Origin: Daejeonella rubra
Lineage (GTDB): Bacteria > Bacteroidota > Bacteroidia > Sphingobacteriales > Sphingobacteriaceae
DNA: 35,815 nucleotides
Reading direction: 5' to 3'
Assembly: GCF_900103545.1 (NCBI RefSeq)
Contig: NZ_FNHH01000036.1
Location: 1 to 35,815 of the forward strand
Shown here: piece after piece, positions 26,139-34,596 of the stretch
How positions within the stretch are numbered: position 1 is the first letter of the stretch
Layout of the letters: every line of letters starts with the position of its first letter
Notes under the pieces: generated by a model
Databases searched by the model: none
Seen by the model: the letters and a program-made list of their open reading frames with translations, nothing else
What the model was told of the DNA's origin: nothing
Position numbers and translations under genes: made by a program

Positions 26139-28067
26139 TCAGGATGCGATAGTCTTGGTAGCCCTGCTTACCGCGAATTTATTAACGGTCTTCACAATTC
26201 CCAGGGCATCATATCCGCATTCAGCCCATAATTCAGGTTGTTCACCATGTTCGATAACCTGATCAGGAATTCCAAGTCTGACAACGGTCGATGAATAATT
26301 ATTATCAGCCATAAATTCCAGAACTGCAGTACCCATACCACCCTGAAGACAACCATCTTCAACCGTTACGACATACTTGTATTTTTTGAAAACCATGTGA
26401 AGTAATTCCTCATCAATAGGTTTTACAAAACGCATATCATAATGTGCAGGGTGAATTCCCTCCGTATTTAACTCAGTGCAGGCTTTTACGGCCTCGTTGC
26501 CGATATGGCCGATAGTAAGAATGGCAATATCTTCACCTTCGCAGATCGTTCTGCTTTTTCCAACTTCAATTGCTTTAAGCGGGCGTCGCCATTCTGGCAT
26601 AACTCCATTTCCTCTGGGATAACGGATGCTAAATGGTCCCATATTTTCCTGCTGAGCAGTGAACATCAAGTTTCTCAGCTCTTCTTCGTTCATCGGAGCT
26701 GAAACGACCATGTTAGGAATACAACGCATGTAGGCAAGGTCATAGGCGCCATGATGAGTTGGCCCGTCAGAACCTGCAAATCCTGCACGGTCAAGGCAGA
26801 AAACAACATTTAATTTTTGTATGGCTACATCATGAATTACCTGATCATAAGCCCTTTGCATAAATGTTGAATAGATATTACAAAAGGGAACCATGCCGCG
26901 TGTTGCAAGCCCGGCCGAAAAAGTAACTGCATGCTGCTCAGCAATACCAACATCGAAAGCACGATCCGGCATAGCTTTCATCATGATGTTTAAGGAAGAA
27001 CCTGAAGGCATGGCAGGAGTGATCCCCATGATCTTCGAATTTTTTTCAGCCAGTTCAACCAGAGTATGACCAAAAACATCCTGATATTTTGGAGCCGCAG
27101 GTTTATCTGTTAAAGTTTTTTGAATTTCGCCGGTAATTTTGTCGAAAAGCCCCGGTGAATGCCATTTTGTTTGATCTTTTTCTGCTAATGAATAGCCTTT
27201 GCCTTTTACTGTCACACAATGTAACAGTTTCGGTCCCGGAATATTCTTTAAGTCATTTAGTACTTTTGCAAGATGTTTTACGTCATGCCCGTCAATAGGG
27301 CCAAAATATCTGAATTTAAGTGCTTCAAAAAAGTTGCTCTTTTTTAACAGACCACCTTTAATGCTTTTTTCAATCTTCTTGACAACTTCATGGGCGTTTG
27401 GACCTAGTTCAGATATCTTTGATAACACATGAGAAATATCATCCCTGAAACGGTTATAGGATTTTGATGTTGTTATATCTGTAAGGTATTCTTTTAATGC
27501 ACCAACATTCGGGTCGATAGACATGCAGTTATCGTTCAGGATAACCAGGATGTTTGAATTTTCGATTCCTGCATGATTCAGTGCTTCAAATGCCATTCCG
27601 CCTGTCATTGCTCCATCGCCAATTACAGCAACATGTTGCCTATCCTTTTCACCTTTATAATTGGAGGCTACAGCCATCCCTAAAGCAGCTGAAATTGAGG
27701 TAGATGAATGACCAACTCCAAAGGTGTCGTATTCACTTTCGGATCGTTTTGGAAAGCCACTCAGTCCTTTATATATTCTGTTTGTATGGAATGAAGCTCT
27801 TCTGCCAGTTAAAATTTTATGTCCGTAAGCCTGATGCCCAACATCCCATACCAATTGGTCATATGGAGTATTAAGAGCATAATGAAGTGCTACTGTTAAT
27901 TCAACTACACCCAGGCTGGAGCCGAAATGTCCGCCATTTACCGAAACAGTATCAACAATAAACTGCCTAAGTTCTGAACATATACGTTCAAGATCCTCCT
28001 CTTTAAACTTTCTCAAGTCTGAAGGATAATTGATCTGTTTCAGAAATTCGCCCGCCTTAACTTCCAT
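26139..28067 (-). CDS. dxs: 1-deoxy-D-xylulose-5-phosphate synthase
   Basis: First enzyme of the MEP isoprenoid pathway: thiamine-diphosphate-dependent condensation of pyruvate and glyceraldehyde 3-phosphate. N-terminal GGHFGSSLGVVEL includes the substrate-binding histidine H47. The ThDP motif GDGAMTGGMAFEALNHAG (about 150-167) ends with the NDN box, and DVGIAEQHAVTFSAG (about 370) holds the catalytic glutamate. The C-terminal transketolase domain contains TVEDGCLQGG. Length (642 aa) is normal and the ORF is intact. Its product supplies undecaprenyl phosphate, the carrier needed by the neighbouring polysaccharide operon; that functional link is general metabolism rather than evidence for co-regulation. 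Confidence 0.97.
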   Translation of the reverse strand: MEVKAGEFLKQINYPSDLRKFKEEDLERICSELRQFIVDTVSVNGGHFGSSLGVVELTVALHYALNTPYDQLVWDVGHQAYGHKILTGRRASFHTNRIYKGLSGFPKRSESEYDTFGVGHSSTSISAALGMAVASNYKGEKDRQHVAVIGDGAMTGGMAFEALNHAGIENSNILVILNDNCMSIDPNVGALKEYLTDITTSKSYNRFRDDISHVLSKISELGPNAHEVVKKIEKSIKGGLLKKSNFFEALKFRYFGPIDGHDVKHLAKVLNDLKNIPGPKLLHCVTVKGKGYSLAEKDQTKWHSPGLFDKITGEIQKTLTDKPAAPKYQDVFGHTLVELAEKNSKIMGITPAMPSGSSLNIMMKAMPDRAFDVGIAEQHAVTFSAGLATRGMVPFCNIYSTFMQRAYDQVIHDVAIQKLNVVFCLDRAGFAGSDGPTHHGAYDLAYMRCIPNMVVSAPMNEEELRNLMFTAQQENMGPFSIRYPRGNGVMPEWRRPLKAIEVGKSRTICEGEDIAILTIGHIGNEAVKACTELNTEGIHPAHYDMRFVKPIDEELLHMVFKKYKYVVTVEDGCLQGGMGTAVLEFMADNNYSSTVVRLGIPDQVIEHGEQPELWAECGYDALGIVKTVNKFAVSRATKTIAS

Positions 28068-28098
28068 GTAGGATTATAATATTTTGATGTGCAAAAAT

Positions 28099-28118
28099 AA
28101 CTTATTTGTCAATAAGTT
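28099..28118. other. Perfect hairpin upstream of dxs
   Basis: AACTTATT and AATAAGTT form an 8-bp stem with a TGTC loop. It overlaps the upstream side of a minus-strand -7-like TATTTTTG (28099 to 28092), so it could affect dxs promoter use or form an operator. No clear -33 TTG is present. Confidence 0.35.
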
Positions 28119-28177
28119 GTAGGTTATAAGTTGTAAGTTATACGTAGTAAGTTATTCGTTATACGTAGTAAGTAGTT
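28112..28177. repeat. Degenerate 14-bp tandem repeats between dxs and scpA
   Basis: Units are seen at 28112-28125, 28126-28139 and 28140-28153, then a half unit ATTCGTT at 28154-28160, then a fourth unit at 28161-28174. Units follow ATA(A/C)GT(T/A)GTA(A/G)GTT. The gap from 28068 to 28281 holds these repeats, the hairpin and the scpA promoter box and no other gene. Confidence 0.75.
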
Positions 28178-28264
28178 AAATAAGGACAGTTTGTATTAAA
28201 CAGTTAAATACAATGGATTCGGTGTCAGCTTATATCTAATATGTCATAACTGGATTCAAATTCT

Positions 28265-28272
28265 TATTTTTG
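28265..28272 (+). promoter_or_regulatory. Candidate -7 box of scpA
   Basis: TATTTTTG matches TAnnTTTG and lies ten bases before the ATG at 28282, which would give a very short leader. The last bases (TTG, 28270-28272) look like a start codon in the scpA frame but are better explained as the promoter box. Confidence 0.4.
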
Positions 28273-28281
28273 GATATACGT

Positions 28282-29043
28282 ATGGTTTCCACAGATGGTT
28301 TTGAGATACGGCTTCCACAGTTTGAAGGCCCATTTGATCTGCTTTTATTCTTTATTGAAAGAGATGAGCTGGATATTCAGGATGTTCCAATTGCCCGAAT
28401 AACTGATGATTTTCTTGATTACCTGCATCAGATGAGTTCATTGAACATTGAGGTAGCCAGCGAATTTATTTTCGTTGCAGCCACTTTGATGCGCATAAAG
28501 GCCAAAATGCTCCTGCCACGGCCTGATCTGGATGATGAAGGTAATGAAATAGATCTGAAACGTGATCTGATTCAGAAGCTCATTGAATATAAAAAATTTA
28601 AGGAAGTAGCTGAGCAGCTCAGAGAATTTGAAGCTGAGCGGTTTAAGCAGGACAAGCGGGGAAATATTGCAGCTGAGCTTCAGCAAATTGCTCTTATTGC
28701 TGAGCCCGGAGAGGAACTTGAATCTTTTGATCTTTATAAACTTATGCTTACTTATCACAAAGTTTTTCAAAGGAGTTTAAACAGGGATATTAAACAGGAG
28801 CATATTGTTGAACAGTACCCTTATCATATCGAAACTCAGAAGAAGGTAATAGATCAGCTCCTGTCGATAAATAAAAGGCTGGATTTCAAGTCTTTATTGT
28901 CAAACTCTGAAAACAAAGTTCATTTTGTTTATAATTTTTTAGCAATGCTTGAAATGCTGCAGCAGGATCTGATTTCTATACAAACCGGATTAGGATATAA
29001 TAATTTTTGGATTGAATCTAAAATCAGTTCAATCAATTCTTAA
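28282..29043 (+). CDS. scpA: Segregation and condensation protein A
   Basis: Kleisin partner of SMC and ScpB in chromosome condensation and segregation. The conserved N-terminal block is LPQFEGPFDLLLFFIERDELDIQD, followed by FIFVAATLMRIKAKMLLP; the C-terminal end has the winged-helix region that contacts SMC. Length from the ATG at 28282 is 253 aa, normal for the family. An in-frame TTG at 28270 would add MDIR but coincides with a -7 box, so I use the ATG. scpB is not in the window. It is followed by glyA after a 61-base gap. Confidence 0.95.
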   Translation: MVSTDGFEIRLPQFEGPFDLLLFFIERDELDIQDVPIARITDDFLDYLHQMSSLNIEVASEFIFVAATLMRIKAKMLLPRPDLDDEGNEIDLKRDLIQKLIEYKKFKEVAEQLREFEAERFKQDKRGNIAAELQQIALIAEPGEELESFDLYKLMLTYHKVFQRSLNRDIKQEHIVEQYPYHIETQKKVIDQLLSINKRLDFKSLLSNSENKVHFVYNFLAMLEMLQQDLISIQTGLGYNNFWIESKISSINS

Positions 29044-29104
29044 TTTGTATTTTTACACTTCGTTTTATTAATATATTATACAACCCAAACACTTTATACC
29101 ATCC

Positions 29105-30379
29105 ATGAAGAGAGATAAACTTATATTCAGCCTGATAGATGAGGAGCAGGAGCGCCAGGAAACCGGTCTTGAATTAATAGCATCAGAGAATTTTGTAAGC
29201 AAGCAGGTTATGGAAGCTGCAGGCTCAGTGCTAACCAATAAATATGCAGAAGGCTTACCCGGTAAGAGGTATTACGGAGGTTGCGAAGTTGTTGATGAGG
29301 TTGAAAATATTGCCATTGAACGTGCAAAACAATTATTTAACGCAAGCTGGGCTAATGTGCAGCCTCATTCTGGTGCACAGGCAAATGCTGCCGTGCTGCT
29401 TGCATTGCTTAACGCTGGAGACAAAATATTAGGATTTGATCTTTCGCATGGCGGTCACCTGACACATGGTTCTCCTGTAAATTTTTCAGGTAAATTATAC
29501 AAGCCCCATTTTTATGGTGTAGATCGCGAAAGCGGACTAATTGACTATAAAAAATTGGAGGAAGTTGCATTGAAGGAGAAGCCTAAAGTTATTATTTGTG
29601 GTGCATCTGCTTATTCGCGTGATTGGGATTATAAATTCATTAGGTCTGTTGCAGATCAGATCGGTGCTTTGGTGATGGCGGATATTTCTCATCCTGCCGG
29701 ACTGATTGCACGGGGTTTGTTAAACGATCCGCTTCCGTATTGTCATGTGGTAACTACTACAACTCATAAAACACTGAGAGGCCCAAGGGGTGGAATGATC
29801 ATGTTGGGACAGGATTTTGAAAATCCAATGGGACAGAAAACTCCAAAAGGTGAATTAAGGATGATGTCTTCCGTATTGGATATGGCAGTTTTCCCGGGTA
29901 CACAGGGTGGCCCTTTGGAGCATATAATTGCTGCAAAAGCAATCGCATTCGGAGAGGCTTTGAGTGACGATTATATGAAATATATTATACAGGTTAAGAA
30001 AAATGCAGAAGCAATGGCTGCAGCCTTCGTTAGCCGCGGTTACCAGTTGATTTCTGGTGGAACCGATAATCATATGATGCTTATTGATCTTAGAAATAAA
30101 AATATTACCGGAAAGGATGCAGAAAATGCATTAGGTGAGGCGGCTATTACTGTTAATAAGAACATGGTTCCTTTCGATGATAAATCACCATTTGTTACTT
30201 CTGGCATAAGAGTTGGTACTGCAGCAGTAAGTACCAGGGGACTTAAGGAAAAGCATATGGAAAAAATCGTTGATCTAATTGATGAGGTCATCACAAATCC
30301 TGAAAGCGCATCCAATGCAAAAAAAGTGAGTAAGAAGGTCAATGAGATGATGGAAAAGCATCCTTTATATACTAAATAG
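29105..30379 (+). CDS. glyA: Serine hydroxymethyltransferase
   Basis: PLP enzyme that interconverts serine and glycine with tetrahydrofolate. The PLP lysine is K222 in TTTTHKTLRGPRGG. Other signatures are ELIASENFVS, NKYAEGLPGKRYYGGCE, NVQPHSGAQAN and DISHPAGLIA. Length (424 aa) is normal and the ORF is intact. The kinase gene starts 18 bases downstream with no hairpin between, so the two may be co-transcribed. Confidence 0.97.
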   Translation: MKRDKLIFSLIDEEQERQETGLELIASENFVSKQVMEAAGSVLTNKYAEGLPGKRYYGGCEVVDEVENIAIERAKQLFNASWANVQPHSGAQANAAVLLALLNAGDKILGFDLSHGGHLTHGSPVNFSGKLYKPHFYGVDRESGLIDYKKLEEVALKEKPKVIICGASAYSRDWDYKFIRSVADQIGALVMADISHPAGLIARGLLNDPLPYCHVVTTTTHKTLRGPRGGMIMLGQDFENPMGQKTPKGELRMMSSVLDMAVFPGTQGGPLEHIIAAKAIAFGEALSDDYMKYIIQVKKNAEAMAAAFVSRGYQLISGGTDNHMMLIDLRNKNITGKDAENALGEAAITVNKNMVPFDDKSPFVTSGIRVGTAAVSTRGLKEKHMEKIVDLIDEVITNPESASNAKKVSKKVNEMMEKHPLYTK

Positions 30380-30397
30380 ATTATTTTTTTTTAAAAT

Positions 30398-33300
30398 ATG
30401 AATCAAATCGTTGTGGGCAGTGAAAATGAAAATTTTCGATTAAATACTCTTAATGATTCCCAGATAATGGAATTGTTACCAAAGGGTGAATATGAGTCCA
30501 TAACCAGATTGGCTTGTTATATATGTAATAAGCCCAATTCTAAAATAAGCATAATAGATTCTGGACATCTATCTATTAGGTCAATAAAAGGAACGAACCC
30601 GGAAGGTGCGCCTCTACTGGATTCGTTCTGTCAATTTACCATTCGGGGGAAAGGGATTCTTGAGATAAAGGATGCGCTGGAAGATTCGCGTTCATCCCGG
30701 CTAACCTGTGTTTCAGGAGACAAAAAATTACGTTTTTATGCTGGTGTCCCCCTGATTTGTCCTGATGGTGGTGTTCTGGGAGTATTAAGCGTTACCGATA
30801 CTGTTCCGGGGGAATTGGATCACATGCAAAAGGATGCTTTAAGTATCCTTGCACAAGGTATTGTTTCTCATCTTGAATCAAGGCGAAAAAATATAGCGCT
30901 AAAAGATCTGATACTTAAGTATGAAGATATCAGTACCATGTTCAACAGTTCTGCAGAGCTCCATTGTATTTTAGACCGTAGCGGAAAGATCCAGTTGATG
31001 AATACCGTGGTCGAAAGATTGCTTGGATATACACCTGAAGAGGTGGTCGGTCGACCGATCTGGGATTTCTTCTTTGAAGAAGACATGTATGCCATGGTAC
31101 CGATCATAGAAAAGGGTCTGGCTAGTGGGAAAAAAGGTTTTGAGCTTGAAGGAAGAATAAAATTAAAGAACGGCTCTACCAAATGGATGGGCTGGTCTAT
31201 TTCTGTTAAAAATGAAAAGTGGTTTGCCAATGGCCGTGATATCACTGATCAGAAGAAAATGGTTGGAGAGCTTGAACAGCTGTCTCTGGTTGCGAGCAAA
31301 ATTAATAACGGCGTTGTTATCTGTGATGAAAAAAGCCGTGTACTTTGGGTAAATGATGCTACTAAAACAATTACAGGTTACGGAATTTCGGATCTGAAAG
31401 GTCGTAAATTGGGGGATGTTATAAAAGGCAAAGAAACTGATCTGAAAGTGATCAGGCAGGCCAGAGAATTTACAAAAAACAAAAAGCCTTTTTCAGTTGA
31501 CCTGCTTGCTTACAAAAAGGATGGTAGTCCAATATGGTTGTCGATACTTAATTCTGTTTTATTAGATAAGAATGGAAAGATCGAGAAGGAAGTAGAAGTA
31601 ATTATTGACATTACTGCCAGGAAAAAAACTGAGCAGGAGCTTGAGATTCTTTCAACTGTTGCGAGTAAATCTTCAAGTGGAATTGTAATCAGGGATGGTA
31701 ATGGCAAGGTGACCTGGATTAATAAGGCTCTGGAAAATATGCTTGGATACAAATTCAGCGAGTTAGTAGGCAAGCGTCTGGGGGATGTTCTTGTTGGTAA
31801 GCTAACAGATACACAGTCGCTAGAAGTTGCTGAAAATGCTTTAAATGAAAAAAAATCTTACAATATCGACTTACGGCTTTACAAAAAAGACGGTTCAGAA
31901 ATTTGGGTGAATGCATCTACAACTCCAATTCTGAACGACAAGGATGATATTGAGCGACAGGTAGAGATAATCATTGATATTACTGAACGCAAGCATGTAG
32001 AGGAACAACTTACTCTTCTATCGCTGGTTGCCAGTAAGACAGTAAATGGTGTAGCAATAAGCAGCAGTGATGGTAAGATTAAATGGGTAAATCAATCGCT
32101 TGAAGATTTAACAGGGTATACTCTTGAAGATTTCAAAAATACACGTCCAGGGGATCTTCTGGCAGGCGAAGGTACTGACCGTGCCCTACTTAATTCAGCC
32201 AGGGGAAAAGCAATAAACTGCATTCCATCTTATATAGAATTATTAAGTTACAAAAAAGACGGCACACCGATTTGGTTAGCCATTTCGAATACCCCAACGT
32301 TTAATAAGGATGGAAGCCTTGATCAGCAGGTTGAAATTATCAATGATATCTCAGAAAGGAAACTTGCAGAGCAGGAATTGATCAAAACTCGTGAAGAAGC
32401 ACTACAGCTTAGCAAAGCGAAGGAAACTTTTCTTTCGGTTATGAGTCATGAAATCAGGACACCTCTAAATGCAGTTATCGGGATGTCTCATATTCTTATG
32501 GATGACAACCCTACGGAATCGCAAATTGAAAATTTGAAAATTTTGGGATTTTCTGCACAAAATCTGCTCAATTTAATTAACGATGTACTGGATTTCACAA
32601 AGATAGAAACCGGTAATATGGTGCTTGAAAGTGTTAATGTGAATCTAAAGGATCTGGTATCACAGACATTGAACTCACTTCAGTTTAGAACTGCGGAAAA
32701 GGCAGTTATTTTAAAGTCAGAAATTGACCATAGAATTCCTACGTATGTAATGGGGGATAATACCCGTTTATATCAGATACTAATTAATCTGTTGGGTAAC
32801 TCAATTAAATTTACAGAAAAGGGTGAAGTAAAATTAAAGGTTGATCTCTTTGAAGAGAATAAAAAGTCTGTTAAAGTGCGTTTTGAGATCAGGGATACGG
32901 GAATAGGAATCGCACCAGATAAAATTGATTATATTTTTCAATCGTATGCCCAGGCTGATACAGATACAACACGTAAATATGGTGGCACAGGACTTGGATT
33001 AGCAATTACTAAAAGTCTTTTGGAGCTACATAATTCTCAGATCCTTGTTGAGAGTGAACTTGGAAAGGGCTCGGTATTTAGTTTTATAATAGAATTTAAT
33101 CGTTCAGTGCAATCTAATATGCAAGTAGAAAACAAAACCCAAATTCAACCCTTATCTGGTAATATTTTAGTTGTTGATGATAATGAAATCAATCGTTTGC
33201 TTGCGAGCAAAGTACTGGCTAAATGGGGTGTTCAGGTTGATTTTGCGGAGAATGGACAAATTGCCCTGGAAAAAACACAGATGAATAATTATGATTTGAT

Positions 33301-33529
33301 CCTTATGGATCTTCATATGCCGGTTATGGATGGAATGGAGGCTTCAAAAGCCATTAGGAAGCTGGGAGGACATCATTCAAGGGTGCCTATAATTGCCTTA
33401 ACAGCTTCTTTATTTGCGCATGAACTGGAAACTATTAGTGAATGTGGAATGGATGGCTTTGTGATCAAGCCTTTTGTTCCTATTGATCTTTATAATAAGA
33501 TCAAAACATTTCTTAGTGTTAAAGACTAA
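30398..33529 (+). CDS. Hybrid histidine kinase: GAF, four PAS (three LOV-like), HisKA, HATPase, receiver
   Basis: Soluble sensor kinase, no membrane segment seen. Order: GAF-like domain (about 30-165); PAS1 (about 180-290); three homologous PAS modules (about 295-415, 418-540, 541-662), each beginning LS(L/T)VASK and ending (V/I)I(I/N)DI(T/S)xRK; HisKA with phospho-acceptor H684 in SHEIRTPLNAV; HATPase with NLLGNSIKF, DTGIGIAPD and GGTGLGLAI; and a C-terminal receiver with ILVVDDNEINR and phospho-acceptor D971 in LMDLHMPVMDG, plus KP. The three PAS modules follow the LOV pattern (GKETD, YKKDGSPIW) but lack the photoactive cysteine of GRNCRFLQ: the positions read GRKLGDV, GKRLGDV and NTRPGDL. 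Light sensing by the classical adduct is therefore unlikely. No response regulator or HPt is adjacent, so the pathway is unknown. Confidence 0.93.
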   Translation: MNQIVVGSENENFRLNTLNDSQIMELLPKGEYESITRLACYICNKPNSKISIIDSGHLSIRSIKGTNPEGAPLLDSFCQFTIRGKGILEIKDALEDSRSSRLTCVSGDKKLRFYAGVPLICPDGGVLGVLSVTDTVPGELDHMQKDALSILAQGIVSHLESRRKNIALKDLILKYEDISTMFNSSAELHCILDRSGKIQLMNTVVERLLGYTPEEVVGRPIWDFFFEEDMYAMVPIIEKGLASGKKGFELEGRIKLKNGSTKWMGWSISVKNEKWFANGRDITDQKKMVGELEQLSLVASKINNGVVICDEKSRVLWVNDATKTITGYGISDLKGRKLGDVIKGKETDLKVIRQAREFTKNKKPFSVDLLAYKKDGSPIWLSILNSVLLDKNGKIEKEVEVIIDITARKKTEQELEILSTVASKSSSGIVIRDGNGKVTWINKALENMLGYKFSELVGKRLGDVLVGKLTDTQSLEVAENALNEKKSYNIDLRLYKKDGSEIWVNASTTPILNDKDDIERQVEIIIDITERKHVEEQLTLLSLVASKTVNGVAISSSDGKIKWVNQSLEDLTGYTLEDFKNTRPGDLLAGEGTDRALLNSARGKAINCIPSYIELLSYKKDGTPIWLAISNTPTFNKDGSLDQQVEIINDISERKLAEQELIKTREEALQLSKAKETFLSVMSHEIRTPLNAVIGMSHILMDDNPTESQIENLKILGFSAQNLLNLINDVLDFTKIETGNMVLESVNVNLKDLVSQTLNSLQFRTAEKAVILKSEIDHRIPTYVMGDNTRLYQILINLLGNSIKFTEKGEVKLKVDLFEENKKSVKVRFEIRDTGIGIAPDKIDYIFQSYAQADTDTTRKYGGTGLGLAITKSLLELHNSQILVESELGKGSVFSFIIEFNRSVQSNMQVENKTQIQPLSGNILVVDDNEINRLLASKVLAKWGVQVDFAENGQIALEKTQMNNYDLILMDLHMPVMDGMEASKAIRKLGGHHSRVPIIALTASLFAHELETISECGMDGFVIKPFVPIDLYNKIKTFLSVKD

Positions 33530-33532
33530 TAA

Positions 33533-33575
33533 ATAAAAAAGGAAAGCTGCTATCCATAAAGAATTGCAGCTTTCC
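33533..33575. terminator. Bidirectional terminator-like hairpin between kinase and comF-like gene
   Basis: GGAAAGCTGC (33541-33550) and GCAGCTTTCC (33566-33575) form a perfect 10-bp stem with a 15-base loop. On the minus strand the stem is followed by TTTTTTATTTATTA, a good U-tract for the comF-like transcript; on the plus strand the stem follows the kinase stop by 11 bases and is followed by AATTTAATT. Confidence 0.7.
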
Positions 33576-33622
33576 AATTTAATTAACGCTCTCATACATT
33601 TTTACGTTAAGAGTGAATTTAG

Positions 33623-33646
33623 GTTTCAATCATTTTTTATTGAAAC
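33623..33646. other. Second hairpin downstream of the comF-like gene
   Basis: GTTTCAAT and ATTGAAAC form an 8-bp stem with an 8-base T-rich loop. With TTAACG/CGTTAA just left of it, this makes the 33530-33736 gap rich in inverted repeats; no gene is seen there. Confidence 0.4.
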
Positions 33647-33736
33647 TATTGATTCAGGTTTTGCCTTTGCTTAGCCATTACTCCGGGCTTGAGATTAACC
33701 ATCAGGAATGCCTTTTCAAAACGAGATTTTTATAAC

Positions 33737-34441
33737 TTACTCAGCATAAGCTATTGTACAGATACTGATCTCTGCTCCTTCAATTTCCAATAGCTTGATA
33801 CTGCATGCTTCAAGTGTTGCTCCGGTAGTCATTACATCATCTACCAGCATAATATGTTTATGAATGAATTCTGCCCTATCTTTTATAGAAAATGCATTTA
33901 TTAGATTTTCGTATCTCGCATAACGTGATTTTTTTGTTTGAGTTTCAGTATTTTCATGACGAATTAAATTATTAGTACTCACCGGGATGTTCAAGAACAC
34001 TGACATACCGTTTGCGATACATTCACTTTGATTGTAGCCCCGTTTTCTGAACTTTGCAGGGTGGAGAGGTACTGGAATAATCAGATCTGCTCTTTTAAAA
34101 TGCTCTGATCTTTTTAGCTCATATGCATAAAGCTCACCCAAACGAATACCTGTTTCCGTGTTTTTTTTGTATTTCAGCTGATGCATTAAATTTTGTATTC
34201 TGTTCCCTTTACGGAAGTATAGAAATGCAATGGTTTGCACAAATGGAAATCTGCCCCAAAGTTGCCTGGCCATTTTATTTTCAGGGTCGCAATGAAAGTT
34301 AGTCTGGGGAAGGTGGTAAATACAATTGGTGCAGATAACCCGCTCATTTCTGTACAGGCTCCGGCCACAGGCAGCACAAAGTTCCGGAAAGAACAGAGCG
34401 ATCAGATCATTGAAATAGCTTAATAACTTTTTCATGATCAT
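33737..34441 (-). CDS. ComF-family phosphoribosyltransferase-like protein
   Basis: 234-aa protein with an N-terminal zinc-finger-like cysteine set (CAACG and CTNC) and a type I phosphoribosyltransferase domain. The PRPP loop is IMLVDDVMTTGATLEAC, and KYKKN, IPVPLHPAKFRKRGYNQSE are characteristic of the ComF/GntX group. ComF works in natural DNA uptake in competent bacteria; in other phyla the role is unclear, so a competence function here is not established. It is a single minus-strand gene ending in the region with the terminator-like hairpins. Confidence 0.93.
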   Translation of the reverse strand: MIMKKLLSYFNDLIALFFPELCAACGRSLYRNERVICTNCIYHLPQTNFHCDPENKMARQLWGRFPFVQTIAFLYFRKGNRIQNLMHQLKYKKNTETGIRLGELYAYELKRSEHFKRADLIIPVPLHPAKFRKRGYNQSECIANGMSVFLNIPVSTNNLIRHENTETQTKKSRYARYENLINAFSIKDRAEFIHKHIMLVDDVMTTGATLEACSIKLLEIEGAEISICTIAYAE

Positions 34442-34525
34442 AAGTTAAAGATCTCAACTGCTTTTTTCAGAGTACTGTAGTGGATTTTTGAGTTAGCGGT
34501 AATTAAAAGCTATTATGACCTAAGT

Positions 34526-34596
34526 AATCCTGATCAAAGTCATTCTGATGCAAGTGTCATTCTGACGAAAGTCAGAATCAGAACAGAATCAGGATT
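34526..34596. repeat. Nested palindromic intergenic repeat between comF-like gene and rlmN
   Basis: An outer 9-bp stem AATCCTGAT (34526-34534) / ATCAGGATT (34588-34596) encloses an 8-bp hairpin ATTCTGAC-GAAA-GTCAGAAT (34559-34578) and two direct copies of GTCATTCTGA. GTCATTCTGA-type units are a dispersed intergenic repeat I associate with Bacteroidota genomes. The rlmN stop codon (34589-34591) lies in the outer stem. Confidence 0.55.

Noticed and set aside
28112..28177. Possible CRISPR array
   Set aside because: Units are 14 bp, contiguous and degenerate, with no spacers and no cas genes.
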